Source of the DNA: Nocardiopsis sp. JB363
GTDB lineage: Bacteria; Actinomycetota; Actinomycetes; Streptosporangiales; Streptosporangiaceae
Direction: 5' to 3'
Length of the DNA stretch: 64,000 nucleotides
Assembly: GCF_900143625.1 (NCBI RefSeq)
Contig: NZ_FRFF01000006.1
Coordinates: 33,382-97,381, forward strand
Shown here piece after piece: positions 63,938 to 64,000 of this stretch. Below the pieces are notes generated by a model. The model saw nothing but the letters and a program-made list of their open reading frames with translations, was not told where the DNA came from and did no database searches. Both the position numbers and the translations under genes were made by a program. The stretch's first letter is position 1. Each line of letters opens with the position of its first letter.

Positions 63938-64000
63938 TCAGCCGGCGGACTGGCGGCGCGGGCCGTTCTGCTCCGGGGAGGGTGTGGGGCGGGGCGTGGT
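63938..64000 (-). CDS. C-terminal end of a gene running off the right edge
   Basis: On the minus strand 20 codons and a stop are open to the window edge (TTPRPTPSPEQNGPRRQSAG then TGA). The Pro/Ser-rich tail gives no family. It lies about 90 bases upstream of the glycosyltransferase-like gene in the same direction. Confidence 0.35.
   Translation of the reverse strand, partial: TTPRPTPSPEQNGPRRQSAG

Noticed and set aside
1..64000. CRISPR arrays, rRNA genes, riboswitches or replication origin
   Set aside because: No regularly spaced repeats, rRNA-like sequence or recognisable riboswitch core was seen.

Overview
The window is high-GC DNA with many GTG starts, stop/start overlaps and several apparently leaderless genes. 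This fits a filamentous actinomycete, possibly of the Nocardiopsis/Streptosporangiales kind, although genus cannot be proved from the sequence alone.

Positions 1-44256 are the downstream part of a large biosynthetic gene cluster. Four translationally coupled genes (3-38893) encode a modular type I polyketide synthase with nine ketosynthases and no acyltransferase domain, so it is a trans-AT PKS whose acyltransferase must lie outside the window. Visible order: (cut off at left) KR-ACP | KS-DH-KR-ACP | KS//(FSD)-DH-KR-MT-ACP-ER | KS//ACP | KS-DH-KR-ACP | KS-ACP | KS-DH-KR-MT-ACP | KS-DH-KR-ACP | KS-ACP | KS-ACP-TE. FSD is the ketosynthase flanking subdomain and // marks a break between polypeptides. 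Three FSDs carry an extra ACP-like segment that has lost its phosphopantetheine serine. This is the most unusual architectural feature of the window. The thioesterase marks the end of the line. It is followed by a SnoaL-like protein and a NodU/CmcH-type O-carbamoyltransferase, so the product is probably a released, carbamoylated polyketide. A TetR regulator and a two-gene ABC exporter (41208-44256) close the cluster and probably serve export or self-protection.

Positions 44257-47700 look like a boundary zone. They hold transposase remnants (IS5-like and IS3-like), the tail of a broken membrane-protein gene, an atypical SDR, a spermidine-synthase-like gene and a Gly-Cys-Val tRNA cluster on the minus strand with its own promoter and a shared terminator.

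Positions 47902-64000 look like ordinary chromosome: a MoeA-like protein, a TetR/MFS drug-efflux pair, a truncated acetyltransferase, mannose-6-phosphate isomerase, an FKBP prolyl isomerase, an acyl-CoA dehydrogenase opposite a TetR gene, a second TetR/MFS pair, an ABC transporter opposite a two-component system, an AhpD-like protein, a glycosyltransferase-like protein and the end of one more gene. Three divergent regulator/target pairs carry clear palindromic operators.
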